A stretch of DNA of 64,000 nt from Streptomyces sp. GESEQ-4 (GCF_017948455.1 NZ_JAFFSU010000005.1:310001-374000), one strand, 5' to 3'; numbered from the stretch's first letter, positions 46,037 to 54,534 are shown. Made by a program: numbers and translations. The notes: generated by a model not told the origin, from the letters alone.

Positions 46037-46789
46037 ATGGTGTATCGGTGCCGTGCGCAGACCGACGACGGGACGTTATGCAAGAACCGAGTGACCGACC
46101 CAGACGTGCGATGTCATCACCATCGCGGTCGGCCGGCCGGACGCGTCCCGACACCCCGTAAACGACCTGCGAAGCGTGCCCAACCCCAGCGTCGAGCACC
46201 GCGGCAGTCGGCCGCGCCCATGGCCGCCACTCGGCTCCAACGACGCCCCCAGCCTCCAACACAAGCCACCCGAGAGCGTCAGAGAGCGGAGGAGGCCGCG
46301 CGGCTATGCCTGGACGTCGTCGAACACGGTGGCACCGCGGTCATCGCTGAGCGCGCCTCCGCCTACGTCTCGGACGAGACGTGGAAAACGCTCGTGAAGC
46401 GCCATCGCCGGAGAGGCTGTGATGACCTCGCCCAGTTGGCGCGCAGCATCCTCAAAGGCAAGGATTGGTTGCATGAGGCCGTTGGCCGCGCAGCAGGCGG
46501 CCTCTTCGGCTTGCTCGGGCGCCCCAGGATCGAGCGGGTCTTTGCGCAAGAGCTGGCCCGGAGGATCCCACTGCCGGTTGATGCGAAACTCGCGGCAGCT
46601 GCGCGGGGCTTGCAGATCGCGGGTATCTATATCTGCATCGTTGGCAACAGGGACCTAGCCGCCTGCGCCTGCCTGCGAGACGTGCTCAAGGTCGAAGGCA
46701 AGGAACGCCTACAGCGACTGATACAGGGCGCGATGGAGGACTGGCAGGGGCTTCCTCGCCGCATGCGCGATGGCGTAACCGAGTCATGA
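46037..46789 (+). CDS. Protein with N-terminal Cys/His knuckle
   Basis: 250 aa, function unknown. Residues 4-28 (YRCRAQTDDGTLCKNR then RCHHHRG) form a probable zinc site with CxxxxxxGxxC and CxxH spacing. A basic linker leads to a helical C-terminal half from about 90. The same knuckle appears in the 67-aa product at 48870-49073. Typical element passenger. Confidence 0.65.
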   Translation: MVYRCRAQTDDGTLCKNRVTDPDVRCHHHRGRPAGRVPTPRKRPAKRAQPQRRAPRQSAAPMAATRLQRRPQPPTQATRERQRAEEAARLCLDVVEHGGTAVIAERASAYVSDETWKTLVKRHRRRGCDDLAQLARSILKGKDWLHEAVGRAAGGLFGLLGRPRIERVFAQELARRIPLPVDAKLAAAARGLQIAGIYICIVGNRDLAACACLRDVLKVEGKERLQRLIQGAMEDWQGLPRRMRDGVTES

Positions 46790-47222
46790 GAGTTCGGCTG
46801 CGGGGAGGTGCGTGACTCCTAGAGCTGACTCTTAGCTTGGGAAGCAAAGGGCATCTAGGGCTTGCTCCAGTCCTGACCTGCGGCGGAGCGGTGTCGACGC
46901 ATGGTGGGTGGTCAGTTCGTTCCCCGCCATTCCCCGTTGTTCCCCGCACGATCTGGCACGCGTCTGGCACGGATCGCTGCGTCCCGAACTCTCGGCTGGG
47001 CGCTCAGCTTCCGGTGAGCTGGCTAGTTGCCTGCTGAAGCCGTTCACCGTCGGCTGGGGTCGCTGATCGACAGCCCCCAGGGCGGACGCGACTGCGGGAA
47101 TCTCCCAGCGTTCCGTGAACTGAATGCTCGCACGATCTGGGCCTCGAGCCTAAGAACAGGCTCGATCGGCGCTGGCTTCTTGATTGCTCGCGGTGGGACC
47201 ATAGATCATCTATCATCCGTTT
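46790..47222. other. Intergenic gap with TTCCCCG repeats
   Basis: No gene. TCCCCG repeats and GATCTGGCACG at 46921-46972 recall 49256-49288. A likely promoter for the next gene is TTGATT near 47180 with TAGATC 16 bases further on. Confidence 0.4.
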
Positions 47223-48215
47223 ATGGCCTTCTCTGGAATTCGGAACCTTGCCGCTGCAGCAAAGCGGTCCCCAAGTGACGCCGCCACGTATATCGTAATC
47301 GCTGTAATCGCTGCACTCATGCTGCTTGACTTGTCCAACGTCCTTTCTTTGAGTGTCGAAACCTTAGCCAAGGCGACAATCTTTATTCTGATCTTCTTTC
47401 TGGGGGTGATAGTGGCGACGAATAGGGCTGCTGTGAAACAACGGACAGCTCTAGAAGAGGTCGTTTCAGTTGTGGGCCGCCTCCAACAGGAAATCGAACT
47501 TCGAGGTGTGGGGGCTCAGGCTGTCGAGATCCCGCCATATGAGATCAATGGGCGACTTCAAGCTCTCTTGCAGTCAGCGAATTCCTGGCATTTTCGGGGC
47601 GGTTTGGGCAGTTGGCAACGTAGTACTGCTCTGCCAGCCCTAGCAAAGGTGACAAGTCGAGACGTTCCCTATGTCATGCAGGTTCTTAACCCCGCCCACG
47701 AGGATCTTTGTCGTCGTTACGCTGACTACCGGGCGCGTTCCCGTCACCGTCCAACGACTGGCGATCCAGGAAAAGTGCGTGATGAACTGCTTTCCCTTCT
47801 ATATGCTGCGGCATGGTATGGGTACCGCACTCGGATCAACCCGGAAGTCTCCTTCCTGCCTCTTTTTAGCCCTCTGCGCTACGATATGAGTGATGCAGGA
47901 CTTATCCTGACTGTACCCAATCCGGAAGAGAGGGCGCTGTACGCTCCTTCTAACGGCTGGCATTACACGGCAGTGCGCGATGAGTTGGAGCAGGCCACAG
48001 GGGGGCTTCCGCGCGTTATGCTTCCGTCGGAGGCGTCAATGTTCCCTTCAGATTGGACCACTGTCGGTGCGCAGCACGCGCAAGACGCCCTGAGCGCCAT
48101 GAGAATCAACACAGGAGGACGCTCAAGCCAGCCTCTTCTGAGAAACTGGGCCAACGCTCAGAATCTAGATTTCTCAAGAATCGCGCAACTCGCGTTTGCA
48201 GGGAGGGCGAACTAG
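47223..48215 (+). CDS. Two-helix membrane protein, possible defence cargo
   Basis: 330 aa, function unknown. Two membrane helices (residues about 20-62: TYIVIAVIAALMLLDL and TIFILIFFLGVIVA), then a soluble domain. SWHFRGGLGSWQRSTALPAL and PYVMQVLNPAHEDLCRRYADY have a weak likeness to phospholipase D-type folds without HKD; this is a guess. TTA codon at 47364 (codon 48) makes expression bldA-dependent. GC about 52% in a sampled line. No ribosome site, so perhaps leaderless. The next gene starts one base after its stop. Confidence 0.65.
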   Translation: MAFSGIRNLAAAAKRSPSDAATYIVIAVIAALMLLDLSNVLSLSVETLAKATIFILIFFLGVIVATNRAAVKQRTALEEVVSVVGRLQQEIELRGVGAQAVEIPPYEINGRLQALLQSANSWHFRGGLGSWQRSTALPALAKVTSRDVPYVMQVLNPAHEDLCRRYADYRARSRHRPTTGDPGKVRDELLSLLYAAAWYGYRTRINPEVSFLPLFSPLRYDMSDAGLILTVPNPEERALYAPSNGWHYTAVRDELEQATGGLPRVMLPSEASMFPSDWTTVGAQHAQDALSAMRINTGGRSSQPLLRNWANAQNLDFSRIAQLAFAGRAN

Positions 48216-48216
48216 C

Positions 48217-48873
48217 GTGGAGCCAATTCGGCGTGCAGTACACATGGTGCGGTCATCGTCGGACGGTAATGCCCTGGCGCTCAATAGCCGGCAACTCCTC
48301 AACTGTATTTCTAATAAAGCCGAAAGCTTTCAGGCATTCCTGCATCCTCTTGGTTTCATCCATGCAGAACTAACCGAGCTGTTGGATGAGCAGTTTGCGG
48401 GTATGCGGGTGCGCGTTCACATTTGGACTTCGCCTTGTCCTGAGAGTGACGCCCTCGGTCTAGTTCATGATCACATGTGGGAGCTCAAGAGCTGCGTGCT
48501 GGTTGGAGAACTGACCGACTTGACTATCGAAGCAGTCGCTGAAGATCGGGGGAGTCATGACGCCATTCGTGTTAAGTACGGTTCGAAGAATGAATTCACT
48601 CACGAGGGGCGTGTTAATTTAAGAGAGGTGCAGCGTCGTAATGTGGGGCCCGGTCAGGTATATCACATTCCGTCTAGAAGGATTCACGAGACGGTGATTG
48701 ACGTGGCGCCGGTCGTTACACTGCTCGTCTCCAAAGATGATCCCCCCGGCAGTCCTGGCCCGCTTATCTTTACGCCGCATCCTGCGGAACTGGCAGGAAC
48801 TGCTGAACGATCCCTTGTTTCGGGCCGCGAAATTGCCGCGATCTGCCGGGATCTAGCAAATGCAGCTGGCTAG
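48217..48873 (+). CDS. Cupin-like metal-binding protein
   Basis: 218 aa. GLVHDHMWELKSCVLVGEL has the HxH and downstream pattern of a cupin metal site, closed by PGQVYHIPSRRIHETV, similar to cysteine-dioxygenase-like cupins. Substrate unknown. GTG 48217 follows GGAGGG by 9 bases and the previous stop by one, so they are coupled; the upstream TTG 48196 is less likely. TTA codon at 48619 (codon 135). Confidence 0.65.
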   Translation: MEPIRRAVHMVRSSSDGNALALNSRQLLNCISNKAESFQAFLHPLGFIHAELTELLDEQFAGMRVRVHIWTSPCPESDALGLVHDHMWELKSCVLVGELTDLTIEAVAEDRGSHDAIRVKYGSKNEFTHEGRVNLREVQRRNVGPGQVYHIPSRRIHETVIDVAPVVTLLVSKDDPPGSPGPLIFTPHPAELAGTAERSLVSGREIAAICRDLANAAG

Positions 48874-49073
48874 CGCTTCTTGCGTATCTTGCGCTTCTTC
48901 TCCTTGACTTCCTTCTCCTTGCGCTGGGCCACACCGTACGCCGACCACGGCCCCTGATGGACTGGGCAGCGCGAGGTGCCTGACACCACGCTCCGCTGAC
49001 ACCAACCGCCCGTCTTGGTGGGCGCCCCACACTTCGTAATGCCGCCTCCCCTAGCCTGATGCGCAGTCCCCAA
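48870..49073 (-). CDS. Small Cys/His-knuckle basic protein
   Basis: 67 aa. TKCGAPTKTGGWCQRS and TSRCPVHQGP repeat the knuckle of the 46037 protein, followed by a Lys/Arg-rich tail. Start is uncertain (TTG 49073; GGGGAGG sits before ATT at about 49042). Converges with the cupin gene, overlapping by four bases. Confidence 0.5.
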   Translation of the reverse strand: MGTAHQARGGGITKCGAPTKTGGWCQRSVVSGTSRCPVHQGPWSAYGVAQRKEKEVKEKKRKIRKKR

Positions 49074-49840
49074 GGCCTAGGCACAGTGGCCCGCTTCCTT
49101 TCATCCGTGAAGGCGCGAACTGTTCACGCTGGAGTGCGCGGGCGCGTGCAGCCGGCCATCAGTTTGGAAGCTGCGGCATTCTGGGACCGGTTGAGACGCT
49201 GACCTGAGGAAACGGTGCGGCTGAGGCCTCGTCGGGCTCAGTGGATTCACCGCTGTTCCCCGCTAGATCTGGCGCGCTTGTGATGCGGTCCGTCGCGCAC
49301 ACACCACAGCCGTAACTCTCTGATCCGTAGCTTTATGCAGACCAGTCACAGCCGGTCATAGCAGTTGCGCAACGGCCCCGGAGGGACACCCCGGGACGGG
49401 ACCGGTTGCTGTGGTTGCTGTACTTCTCTGCTGTACAGCCCGGGTCCGGCGGGGACTACTCAGGACGCCGATCGCGCGCCACGCTCGTACGGCCACCCCG
49501 TGAGCCGCCTCTTACTCCCACCGGTTCGGCTTTCGCCTCGGGCGCCCCGGGGCACCTGTTGGCGGGACGACGCAACCCTATGGCCGCCACGGCTCGGGCT
49601 CCAAGGCGTTTCCGCGTTGACCGCTTCGCCCCGAAGCAACTCGGGTGGGCCGTTGACCGTGGGGCGGTGCACCTGTCACCAGCTGCAATAGTCCAGAGGT
49701 GTGTGGTTGTCCGTCGCCGTACGTGGGCGTTGTCACGCAGTTAGACACGCAGGCGCAGTCCAGCTGTCCAGGCGCGCTGCCCACGCGTCGTCGTGCTCGC
49801 GGGCTTGCACAGCCATGCTCCGATCACTGTTAGTCGCAGA
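49074..49840. other. Long gap without supported gene
   Basis: About 770 bp. ORFs here lack start sites and normal codon bias. One copy of the TTCCCCGC/GATCTGGC motif lies at 49256-49288. Possibly decayed element DNA. Confidence 0.4.
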
Positions 49841-50206
49841 TCAACCCTGGGAGTCATCCTCTCGTTGGAGAATATTAATTAGGGAGTCAAGAAGCGGATC
49901 CACGTTTGTGGCGCTTTCGTGAGCAGCCTCGTAAAGGTCGGCGATCATTTCGAAAAGTTCTCCCCCCAATTCGTGAGAGGAGGCCTGAACGCTCAATTCC
50001 CCCACGCCGTCGTAAATCTCCAGGATGAACGGCTGGCGGCCATCGCTATCTTTGCTGTAGACCTGCACGGTTGCGTCTGGCATGGAGGCGGTGTAACCGT
50101 CGCGGGTTCGCGACTTACGCATTCGCGTCCAGTCCAGACGGCCTTTTCGCGTTAGAGAGATGACCAGCTCTACTACTCGCTGAAGCTTTGCATAGTTGGG
50201 CCCCAT
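49841..50206 (-). CDS. Small hypothetical protein of a two-gene pair
   Basis: 121 aa, function unknown. Alternating strands (ATVQVYSKDSDGRQPFILEIYD) and a C-terminal acidic helix. Starts three bases after the stop of the gene at 50209-50706, so the two are one operon. GC near 55%. Confidence 0.6.
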   Translation of the reverse strand: MGPNYAKLQRVVELVISLTRKGRLDWTRMRKSRTRDGYTASMPDATVQVYSKDSDGRQPFILEIYDGVGELSVQASSHELGGELFEMIADLYEAAHESATNVDPLLDSLINILQREDDSQG

Positions 50207-50208
50207 AC

Positions 50209-50706
50209 CTATTCTCCTTGCATTCCATAGTTGGCGGCCAGTGAGCCCATTTCTCCAGCTGCTTTACTGATGGCCTTGCGTGCGGCTGCTGAATCCTGCA
50301 CCAAGTCATTAGATCCGGCGACAAGCGCATTTTTTGCGTCACCGCATGCTGTGATCGACGCCTGCAGGGCTTTCATTACTTTCGGATCGTCTGCCTTTGC
50401 GGCCTGCAGGAGCCCTTTTGCTTGCCCTGCTTGCCATCTCCATGTATTAATCCAAGACACAACAAGGCGCACATCATTTTCATTCACTGCCCGATCGATC
50501 TCGTCTTCTATTCGCATCAGCTGTGGAATGAGCATAATCAGGGAGGATTTGCTGATTCTATCTCGCATTGACTCTGCGGCTAGCTGAGCTTTTTCTGCAG
50601 CTGTTGCTGCACGCCATGATTGCCAGATGGTGACGCCGAAGCCCACCAAGGCAAACGGGATGCTGGTGAATGTAGATGCCTTGTCTACGATGTCGTAAAC
50701 GGACAC
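50209..50706 (-). CDS. Membrane-anchored helical protein of a two-gene pair
   Basis: 165 aa. One helix near the N-terminus (FTSIPFALVGFGVTIW) then a long helical part (AEKAQLAAESMRDRISKSS, RIEDEIDRAVNENDV). No family recognised. A small membrane protein coupled to a small soluble one is a layout also seen in toxin or defence pairs, but nothing here proves that. Confidence 0.6.
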   Translation of the reverse strand: MSVYDIVDKASTFTSIPFALVGFGVTIWQSWRAATAAEKAQLAAESMRDRISKSSLIMLIPQLMRIEDEIDRAVNENDVRLVVSWINTWRWQAGQAKGLLQAAKADDPKVMKALQASITACGDAKNALVAGSNDLVQDSAAARKAISKAAGEMGSLAANYGMQGE

Positions 50707-51313
50707 CAGCCCTCCGGTTCGGTTGGTCGGCAGGAAGTAGTCGATCTTGCTGTGGCGTATTCTAGTGGTGCGCGACTGGTCATCTGCCTGTATTGGCTAA
50801 ATCTGTTGGCGCCGATCTCCCTGGAGATGTGGCTCTCCGCATGGATTACTGGCGTCGTTGCGATGTGACCGGTCAGAGTTATCTGTGGGAACTGCCGCCT
50901 GCGTAGGGCAGCACTCTGAGGTCGGCGGAACGGCTTTGGGCGGGAGCTGCCATGGGGCGAGTGATCATGGCCCCGTAAGCTTCCGGCGCGTCGGGCAGTC
51001 TGTGGACCTGCCCGTTAAAGCACGACGTTGGGGCCATGATCTTAGAGGCTCGCCCCAAAGTGGCTGCCTAAAGCCGTGGAGCCGACCGCCCAGCCACAGA
51101 GGGTGTCTCCCACTTCATGCCCGCAGTCGCCTAGCGCGCCGCCGGGCGCGGCCAGCCGGGGCGAAGACAGGAGGCGGGCCGCGCAGGGGCGGCGCGCGCC
51201 CGCGCTGTGCGCGGGCCTTGATGAAGTAGGGAAAGTTCTATCCCGCTAGCGTGTGGCGCTTGGGTCTAATCGCGGCTGACACTCGGCAGCTCGGCAGGGC
51301 GAAACGCCAGGAC
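50707..51313. other. Non-coding stretch with strong structure
   Basis: About 600 bp without a supported ORF. It holds the structured region described separately and a GC-rich stretch with a strong 8-bp hairpin (GCCCGCGC 51198-51205 with GCGCGGGC 51209-51216). Confidence 0.6.
50892..51231. ncRNA. Candidate structured RNA or origin-like element
   Basis: A long collinear stem is built from GGTCGGC (50920-50926)/GCCGACC (51081-51087), ACGGCTTT (50930-50937)/AAAGCCGT (51070-51077), TGGGGCGAG (50953-50961)/CTCGCCCCA (51049-51057), ATCATGGCCCC (50964-50974)/GGGGCCATGAT (51030-51040) and GGGCAG (50993-50998)/CTGCCC (51008-51013). Flanking hairpins lie at 50892-50911 and 51109-51231 (CCCACTTCAT with ATGAAGTAGGG). 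Strand and nature unknown. Confidence 0.55.
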
Positions 51314-51601
51314 TCAGGCGTTGCCAGAACCAGCTGGCCGCTGATGCCCGCACTCCAGCTTCTCGCCGTTGGCGTCGACCACCTCGTAGTCGAGCATCAC
51401 TTTGTGCGGGTCGCCGTCCTCGTAGAGCCACACCGTGATGACACCCGTCGCGACGACCACCGTGAACTGTGCGTCGCCGTCGCTCATCGGCACCACGATG
51501 AAGGTCCCTCGGGGCCTCAGCCAGAAGTCCTCGCCATACGGCTCGATGGACAAGCAGACGTCTGTGTCCCCCGCGTTTTCCACCGGCAGTCTGTTCTTCA
51601 C
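51314..51601 (-). CDS. Hypothetical protein coupled to NUDIX gene
   Basis: 95 aa, beta-rich (VVVATGVITVWLYEDGD). GTG 51601 overlaps the NUDIX stop by four bases, with GGGAG 6 bases upstream. Function unknown. Confidence 0.5.
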   Translation of the reverse strand: MKNRLPVENAGDTDVCLSIEPYGEDFWLRPRGTFIVVPMSDGDAQFTVVVATGVITVWLYEDGDPHKVMLDYEVVDANGEKLECGHQRPAGSGNA

Positions 51602-52026
51602 ATGCTCCCGCCGATGAGCTGCTTGCCGTCGTGGCTCCGGACGTGCGGGCGGTTGCCGTCCAGGGCGTCCAGGAGACGGACCGCGTAGACCTCGGTCATG
51701 CGCTCGCTGACCTCTTCCGGCGTGAGCCAGGCAACGGCAGTCGACTCAGTCGACGTTCGCTCAGCGCCGCCGGATGGCTTGCAGCGGAAGACCAGGGCGA
51801 CGATGCCTCGGGTCGTGTTCTTGTAGACCCCGGTGAGTTCGTCCACCTCGATGTGGATGCCCGTCTCCTCCAGGACCTCGCGGGCGACGCCTGCCCCGGG
51901 GGTCTCGTCGAGTTCGAGTACACCTCCGGGGAGTACCCAGGTGGCGGCAGCGGCCGATGCATGGCTCGGAGGGCAAGAAGGGATCGGCTCTCCTGAGGTG
52001 CACAAACCGCTCTGAGACGCCCGCAC
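51598..52026 (-). pseudogene. NUDIX hydrolase, N-terminus missing or frameshifted
   Basis: The complete NUDIX box is present (GGVLELDETPGAGVAREVLE followed by ETGI; GxxxxxE, RExxEE). But the residues before LPGG (MRASQSGLCTSGEPIPSCPP) do not look like the usual first strands, while another frame upstream reads RTVILARGVTSAGVSERFVH, which does. A frameshift near 51950-52000 probably split it. Confidence 0.5.
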
Positions 52027-52193
52027 TTGTGACGCCCCTGGCCAGAATCACGGTCCGAGGCGTCGCTCTGTGCGGCACCCGGGCGCCGTGTGATGCCCCT
52101 CTGCTCCGTGATCGATCACGACGCCGGGCACGTATAGGGCCTGTCCAATTCGCGTCTATGCGCTGTGCATATGCGCCACTGCTCTGCGTGCTC

Positions 52194-52583
52194 ATGGGGA
52201 AAGTGGTGCGTCTGTACTGGGGATACATGGTGGCTGCTGCCTTGGTTGTTGCTTGGAGCCAGCAGTGGGCATTGTCGGTGATCGTGGCTCTGTCAGTCGG
52301 TGTCTCGGCTTATGCCGCCTTCCAGGTGCCGGTCTGGTGTGGAGCGGTTAACCGAGACGGGCAGACCTACTGCCGGAACAACGCTTATGGCGTGTTGATG
52401 GGGTGTTCGAAGCGTCAGCACAGGTGGCAGAAGATCAAGATGATTGTTCTGCGCACCAAGGTCGGGAACGTGAGTCGCTCCGTGTTTCCAACGGCCAAAG
52501 AGAAGTTCAATGGCGCTCTCGCCGTTGGAGGGCTGTTGTCGGCTGTCGCCGCAGTGATTGTTCCCGCTGTGACCGGCGGCTGA
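52194..52583 (+). CDS. Small membrane protein with CRNNA motif
   Basis: 129 aa. Two helices near the N-terminus (YMVAAALVVAWSQQ, ALSVIVALSVGVSAYAA), then WCGAVNRDGQTYCRNNAYG and GCSKRQHRWQK, which suggest a Cys zinc site, and a last helix. I recall this as a recurring Streptomyces island protein. ATG 52194 chosen; 52158 is possible. Neither has a ribosome site. Confidence 0.6.
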   Translation: MGKVVRLYWGYMVAAALVVAWSQQWALSVIVALSVGVSAYAAFQVPVWCGAVNRDGQTYCRNNAYGVLMGCSKRQHRWQKIKMIVLRTKVGNVSRSVFPTAKEKFNGALAVGGLLSAVAAVIVPAVTGG

Positions 52584-52712
52584 GCGGGCACGATCGTGCG
52601 CCTGGGGCACGCAGAGGGCACGACAAGCATGGCTGCGACTGCGGCGGCCCGGTTTCGCGGCTCTGACCTGCGTGGGAGCGGAGATCCCGCCCGGCTCCCG
52701 AAAGGGCTTGAG

Positions 52713-52762
52713 AACCGTCGTCGCAGCGATGTGACCGTGGGTTCAAATCCCACACCCACCGC
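52713..52762. other. attR core
   Basis: Perfect 50-base copy of tRNA-Ser 40639-40688. The bases upstream differ (CTTGAG for CTTGAA and AAAGGG before it), so it is not a functional tRNA. Confidence 0.9.
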
Positions 52763-52786
52763 AGGTCGGCGTAGGAACGCAGGCGG

Positions 52787-52818
52787 AAGGGGTGCCCCTC
52801 GTAGGAGGGGCACCCCTT
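52787..52818. terminator. Original tRNA-Ser terminator, bidirectional
   Basis: AAGGGGTGCCCCTC (52787-52800) and GAGGGGCACCCCTT (52805-52818) make a 14-bp stem with a GTAG loop followed by TTTTGTG. It lies 24 bases past attR and before the convergent stop at 52844. Confidence 0.85.
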
Positions 52819-52843
52819 TTGTGTTGCCGGGAGCGGTGGGGGG

Positions 52844-53893
52844 TCAGCCTGCGGTCGTGGTGGGGTGCGTGTCGACGACCGTGCGGCGCATGACGGCGCC
52901 GGTGCCGATCAGGGTCTCGGCTTCGGTGCCCTTCTCCTCGTCCTTGGTCAAGTACGAACGCGAGCCGATGTAGGTGAGCTTCTGCTTGTCGAAGATCCAC
53001 TCGTCGCGCACCGCGGAGGCCGGGTCCTCGCGGGTGATGCCGATGCCGTGACGCCCGGCGGTGTCGACCACGTCGGGGATGACGGTCACGCCGGGAATCC
53101 TCGCGGTCGCCTTGTAGAACGCGGCGGCATTCTCCGGCGGCATGATCGTTTCGTTCAGCAGATCGCCGATCTTGAAGAAGACGGCCTGCTCCTTCGACTC
53201 GTCCTCGCCCACCTGGGTCTGGGCGTAGAGCAGTTCGAGCAGGGCGTCGGGGTCGGTGGGCAGTGAGGCCAGCCACTTGTACGTGGGGCGGTCGATGCCC
53301 ACCGGGTAGGCGCTGGGGGACTCGATGGGAATGGTCTGACCGGGCATGATGGCGTCCTTCCCGGAGTCGCGGAGCCAGCCGGTGATCTTGACCGGGTCGG
53401 GGTCCTGCGAGAACCAGGCCTCCCGCTTGTGCACGGCACCGAGCCGCACGGCTCCTCCGAAGGTGCCCTTGTTCGAGCGGACCAGGCTCTCGACGTACAC
53501 GAACTGGCCGTCCTTCACCGGCGTCGCGTCGGTGGCCATGGACGCGGCGGCGATGCGGTCGAGTGTCACGGACGCGTTGTTCGGTCGGGCCTCTGCGGTC
53601 GTGGTCCCCGCTGCCGGCGCGGAACCGTTTCCGCCCCCGGAGAGTGTGACGACCAGTGCGCCGGCCAGTGCCATCGCCGCAACGGGCAACACCACGGCCG
53701 TACGCGGGAATCGGCGGCGCGGTGCCGGGGGCGACTGGGTCGAAGGGGAGCTGTCGCGGTCGATCCGCTGCATCAGAACGTCCTTGAAGTGGAGGTGTCT
53801 GCTCGGCGGGAGGTCCCATTCGGCCGGTGCCGACAGCAACTCCTCGGCCTCGCTCCGGGCGGAGCCGGCGCTCGGCGGCTTGTCAGCGTTCAT
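52844..53893 (-). CDS. CU044_5270 family protein, sigma-factor partner
   Basis: 349 aa. Cytoplasmic N-terminal region, one helix (VVLPVAAMALAGALVVTL) near residue 70, and an extracellular beta-rich domain. This family usually sits directly after an ECF sigma factor, where the N-terminal part may act as an anti-sigma. Coupled by ATGA to the sigma gene. Confidence 0.85.
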   Translation of the reverse strand: MNADKPPSAGSARSEAEELLSAPAEWDLPPSRHLHFKDVLMQRIDRDSSPSTQSPPAPRRRFPRTAVVLPVAAMALAGALVVTLSGGGNGSAPAAGTTTAEARPNNASVTLDRIAAASMATDATPVKDGQFVYVESLVRSNKGTFGGAVRLGAVHKREAWFSQDPDPVKITGWLRDSGKDAIMPGQTIPIESPSAYPVGIDRPTYKWLASLPTDPDALLELLYAQTQVGEDESKEQAVFFKIGDLLNETIMPPENAAAFYKATARIPGVTVIPDVVDTAGRHGIGITREDPASAVRDEWIFDKQKLTYIGSRSYLTKDEEKGTEAETLIGTGAVMRRTVVDTHPTTTAG

Positions 53894-54534
53894 GGGGTTT
53901 CCTCCTGCAGAAACATGGCCGCGAACGCGGCCTCACCCTCTACCTCTCCGCGACGGTCGGGCAGTTCCACCCCGTCGTCGGGTGGGCCGGAACTCAGCTT
54001 GGCGAGCCGCGCGCGGGCGCGGGACAGCCGCGAACGCACGGTGCCGACCGGGACGCCGAGCGCCTGGGCGGCCTGCTGATAGTCCAGCCCGGAGGCCACG
54101 CAGAGAGCGAGCACTTCCCGGTCCTGGCGGCGCAGTTGGCTCAGCGCGCGATGGACCACCGCGAGACGGCGCGCGTCGTCGATCCGGCCGGCCGTCTCGT
54201 CCGCGAAGTCCTCGACCGGCGGCGGGGCCGGGCTACGGGCCAGGAAGGCTAGCCGGCGGCGCAGCCCACGGTTGGCGTTGCGTGCCTTGTGCGTGGCGAT
54301 GCCGAGCAGCCACGGCTTGAGCGATCCGCCCTCCGGGTCCACGGTTTCCCGGGTACGCCAAGCGGCGAGGAAGGTCTCCGACATCGCCTCCTCGGCCTCC
54401 GACCAGTCACCGGTCAGCCGTAGGGCATGGTTGTACACCGCGCGCGCGTGCTGGTCGTACAGCTCGGCGAAGGCCTCACGGTCCCCGGCCCGTATGCGCG
54501 TACGTACTGACTCTCCTCGTTCCGTTTCCCTCAC
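53890..54534 (-). CDS. ECF-type RNA polymerase sigma factor
   Basis: 214 aa. Region 2 AFAELYDQHARAVYNHALRL and region 4 VPVGTVRSRLSRARARLAKL are clear. GTG 54534 is preferred, since GGAGAG lies 8 bases upstream; ATG 54558 would add eight residues. Probably controlled by the CU044_5270-type partner. Confidence 0.88.
   Translation of the reverse strand: MRETERGESVRTRIRAGDREAFAELYDQHARAVYNHALRLTGDWSEAEEAMSETFLAAWRTRETVDPEGGSLKPWLLGIATHKARNANRGLRRRLAFLARSPAPPPVEDFADETAGRIDDARRLAVVHRALSQLRRQDREVLALCVASGLDYQQAAQALGVPVGTVRSRLSRARARLAKLSSGPPDDGVELPDRRGEVEGEAAFAAMFLQEETP

Larger units (their letters stand above)
40639..52762. mobile_element. Integrative element remnant in tRNA-Ser, no integrase
   Basis: About 12.1 kb between 50-bp direct repeats of the tRNA-Ser 3' end. 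Contents resemble actinomycete integrative and conjugative elements (KorSA-like GntR repressor, row of small coupled genes, CRAQTxxGxxCKNR protein). No integrase, Xis, FtsK/TraSA or Rep gene is visible on either strand, so it is probably immobile alone. GC of the cargo is much lower than the core (31 of 60 bases at 47281-47340). Confidence 0.85.

Noticed and set aside
45114..46262. 382-aa minus-strand ORF
   Set aside because: Covers two plausible small plus-strand genes in antisense, low-complexity and without start site.
40689..52712. CRISPR array or cas genes in the element
   Set aside because: No regularly spaced repeats of 25-40 bases and no Cas motifs were found.
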